From NCBI RefSeq assembly GCF_002571225.1, contig NZ_NVEC01000003.1, forward strand, positions 107,135-171,134: a DNA stretch of 64,000 nt, given 5' to 3'. Numbering within the stretch: position 1 is the first letter of the stretch; each line of letters begins with the position of its first letter. Of the stretch, positions 62,706-64,000 are shown one piece after another. A program made the translations under genes and the position numbers. This DNA comes from Bacillus sp. AFS059628. Its GTDB lineage: Bacteria; Bacillota; Bacilli; Bacillales; Bacillaceae_G. A model generated the notes under the pieces. It saw only the letters and a program-made list of their open reading frames with translations. It did not search any database and was not told where the DNA came from.

Positions 62706-64000
62706 ATGAAACAAAAAGTTTTAATTGTTGGTGCAGGTGAAGGTGGTAGTACACTGCTGCGTCTGTTACAGAGTTCGAATATATTTCAAATTATAGGGAT
62801 TATTGATATAAATCCGATAGCAAAAGGGTTACAAATGGCAAAGGAATACGGGATTGCAATTGGAGAGAGTGTGACTCCGTTTCTTTCTATGCACATTGAT
62901 GTAATGTTTGATATGACAGGTGACGATGATTTACATAAAGATTTATTAAAGAAAAAGCATAAAGATACTCTTCTTATACCAGGTGATATTGCAAAGATTG
63001 TTACGAGATTAGCACATGAGAAGGAAGATTTAATTGGAAAGTTAGAAGAGCAAACACAGCAAGGTGATTTAATTTTAAACTCTACGCATGACGGTATGAT
63101 AGTGATTGATCAAGAAGGGCAAGTTCGCCTATTTAATAAAAGTGCAGAGCGTATTATTGGGTATAAAAAAGAAGATGCGGTAGGCAAATATATTTTAGAA
63201 GTTATTCCGACTAGTAAGTTGCTTCGTATTATACGTACGAAACAAATAGAAGTAAATTATGAACTGACGCTTGAGAATGGAAAGAAAATTATTACAACCC
63301 GTATTCCAATATTAAAAGAGGGAGGAGAAGTGCAAGGGGCATTTGCGATTTTTAAAGATATAACAGAGGTTGTAGATCTTGCGGAAGAAGTTACAGATTT
63401 AAAGGAGATTCAAACGTTACTTGAGGCGATTATTAACTCGTCTGAGGAAGCCATTTCGGTCGTGGATGAAAAAGGACGAGGGTTAGTAATTAACCCTGCA
63501 TATACGAAATTAACAGGTTTAACAGAAGAGGACATTATTGGGAAGCCAGCTACAACTGATATTGTAGAAGGTGAAAGTATGCATATGAAAGTACTTCGAA
63601 CGCGTAGGGCGGTACGAGGAATACATATGAAGATTGGACAAAAAAAGCGAGACGTAATTGTAAACGTAGCACCGGTCATTGTGGATGGAATATTAAAAGG
63701 AAGCGTTGGTGTAATTCGTGACGTATCAGAAATTCAAAAGTTAACAAATGAATTGAATCGAGCAAGGCAAATTATTCGAACGTTAGAAGCGAAATATTCA
63801 TTTGATGACATTGTCGGAAATTCAGATGAAACAACGGCTGCTATTGAGCAGGCGAAACTGGGGGCGAATACACCAGCAACAGTATTGCTACGCGGGGAGT
63901 CAGGGACAGGTAAAGAATTGTTTGCACATGCTATCCATAATGGAAGTAATCGAAAATATAATAAGTTCGTTCGTGTAAACTGTGCAGCTATTTCGGAGAC
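62706..64000 (+). CDS. bkdR: Sigma-54 dependent regulator BkdR (N-terminal part)
   Basis: At least 431 residues, cut by the right edge of the window. ATG 62706 follows GAGAGGAAG. The N-terminus is an NAD-binding-like segment ([19 protein letters not shown]). Two PAS domains follow ([23 protein letters not shown] near 125-147, [20 protein letters not shown] near 240), then the start of the sigma-54 AAA+ domain with Walker [17 protein letters not shown] and [11 protein letters not shown]. subtilis BkdR (YqiR) activates branched-chain keto acid degradation, whose genes should lie just to the right. Confidence 0.88.
   Translation, partial: MKQKVLIVGAGEGGSTLLRLLQSSNIFQIIGIIDINPIAKGLQMAKEYGIAIGESVTPFLSMHIDVMFDMTGDDDLHKDLLKKKHKDTLLIPGDIAKIVTRLAHEKEDLIGKLEEQTQQGDLILNSTHDGMIVIDQEGQVRLFNKSAERIIGYKKEDAVGKYILEVIPTSKLLRIIRTKQIEVNYELTLENGKKIITTRIPILKEGGEVQGAFAIFKDITEVVDLAEEVTDLKEIQTLLEAIINSSEEAISVVDEKGRGLVINPAYTKLTGLTEEDIIGKPATTDIVEGESMHMKVLRTRRAVRGIHMKIGQKKRDVIVNVAPVIVDGILKGSVGVIRDVSEIQKLTNELNRARQIIRTLEAKYSFDDIVGNSDETTAAIEQAKLGANTPATVLLRGESGTGKELFAHAIHNGSNRKYNKFVRVNCAAISE

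Overview
The window is a stretch of low-GC Firmicute chromosome that matches the Bacillus cereus group (B. cereus / anthracis / thuringiensis). The evidence is an AT-rich Bacillus sporulation core (spoIIIAA-AH, spoIVB, spo0A, splB), many genes in the same neighbourhood as in B. subtilis (comG, yqhG/yqhH, gcvT-PA-PB, yqhL, lipM, mntR, yqhP/Q/R, aroQ, pepQ, efp, acc, folD-xseA-xseB-ispA, dxs, yqxC, ahrC, recN, bkdR), and cereus-type additions such as the 216-residue prolyl 4-hydroxylase. No rRNA, tRNA, prophage, insertion sequence or CRISPR array is visible. Fragments of a dispersed repeat lie at 1-90, about 19766-19792 and 45259-45390.

Layout. 1-2760 holds small, mostly unrecognised genes, including a deoxyribosyltransferase-fold protein. 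2960-5530 (minus strand) holds tcyP, yqgY and a helix-turn-helix regulator with a C-terminal cysteine cluster. 5730-9670 is the comG DNA-uptake pseudopilus operon. 9840-12840 holds prolyl 4-hydroxylase, shikimate kinase, yqzE and small proteins, one with two cre-like sites. 12870-15340 (minus) is yqhH-yqhG. 15730-19660 is the glycine cleavage operon, without a recognisable glycine riboswitch. 20550-24420 is a YtrA-type GntR regulator with an ABC ATPase and four tandem related permeases. 24450-27520 holds small membrane proteins, a paired SMR efflux pump with a TetR regulator and two matching operators, and a LacI regulator. 27810-34740 holds a lipoprotein, yqhL, lipM, a Pro/Ala-rich protein, a PadR/membrane-protein pair, splB, mntR, an HAD phosphatase and yqhP.

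34810-38600 holds yqhQ, yqhR, aroQ, pepQ and efp. 39690-45210 holds yqhV and the eight-gene spoIIIA operon, in which spoIIIAD appears to start at ATC. 46070-48350 is accB-accC-yqhY. 48690-52470 is nusB-folD-xseA-xseB-ispA. 52770-58100 is dxs-yqxC-ahrC-recN. 58230-60600 is spoIVB and spo0A with an upstream 0A box. 60880-64000 holds small membrane proteins (one apparently frameshifted in a poly-A run), a YycC-family protein, a glycerophosphodiesterase, yqzF and the first part of the sigma-54 activator bkdR, cut by the window edge.

Most of the region is conserved chromosomal core: competence, one-carbon and lipoate metabolism, fatty-acid and isoprenoid precursors, and control of sporulation. No clearly new defence or mobile system was found. 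The most informative oddities are regulatory: the ATC start, four paired-operator regulator loci, the riboswitch-free gcvT leader and a FapR-like palindrome ahead of accB. Starts were chosen from ribosome-binding sites and family lengths; all functional calls come from reading the sequence, with no database search.
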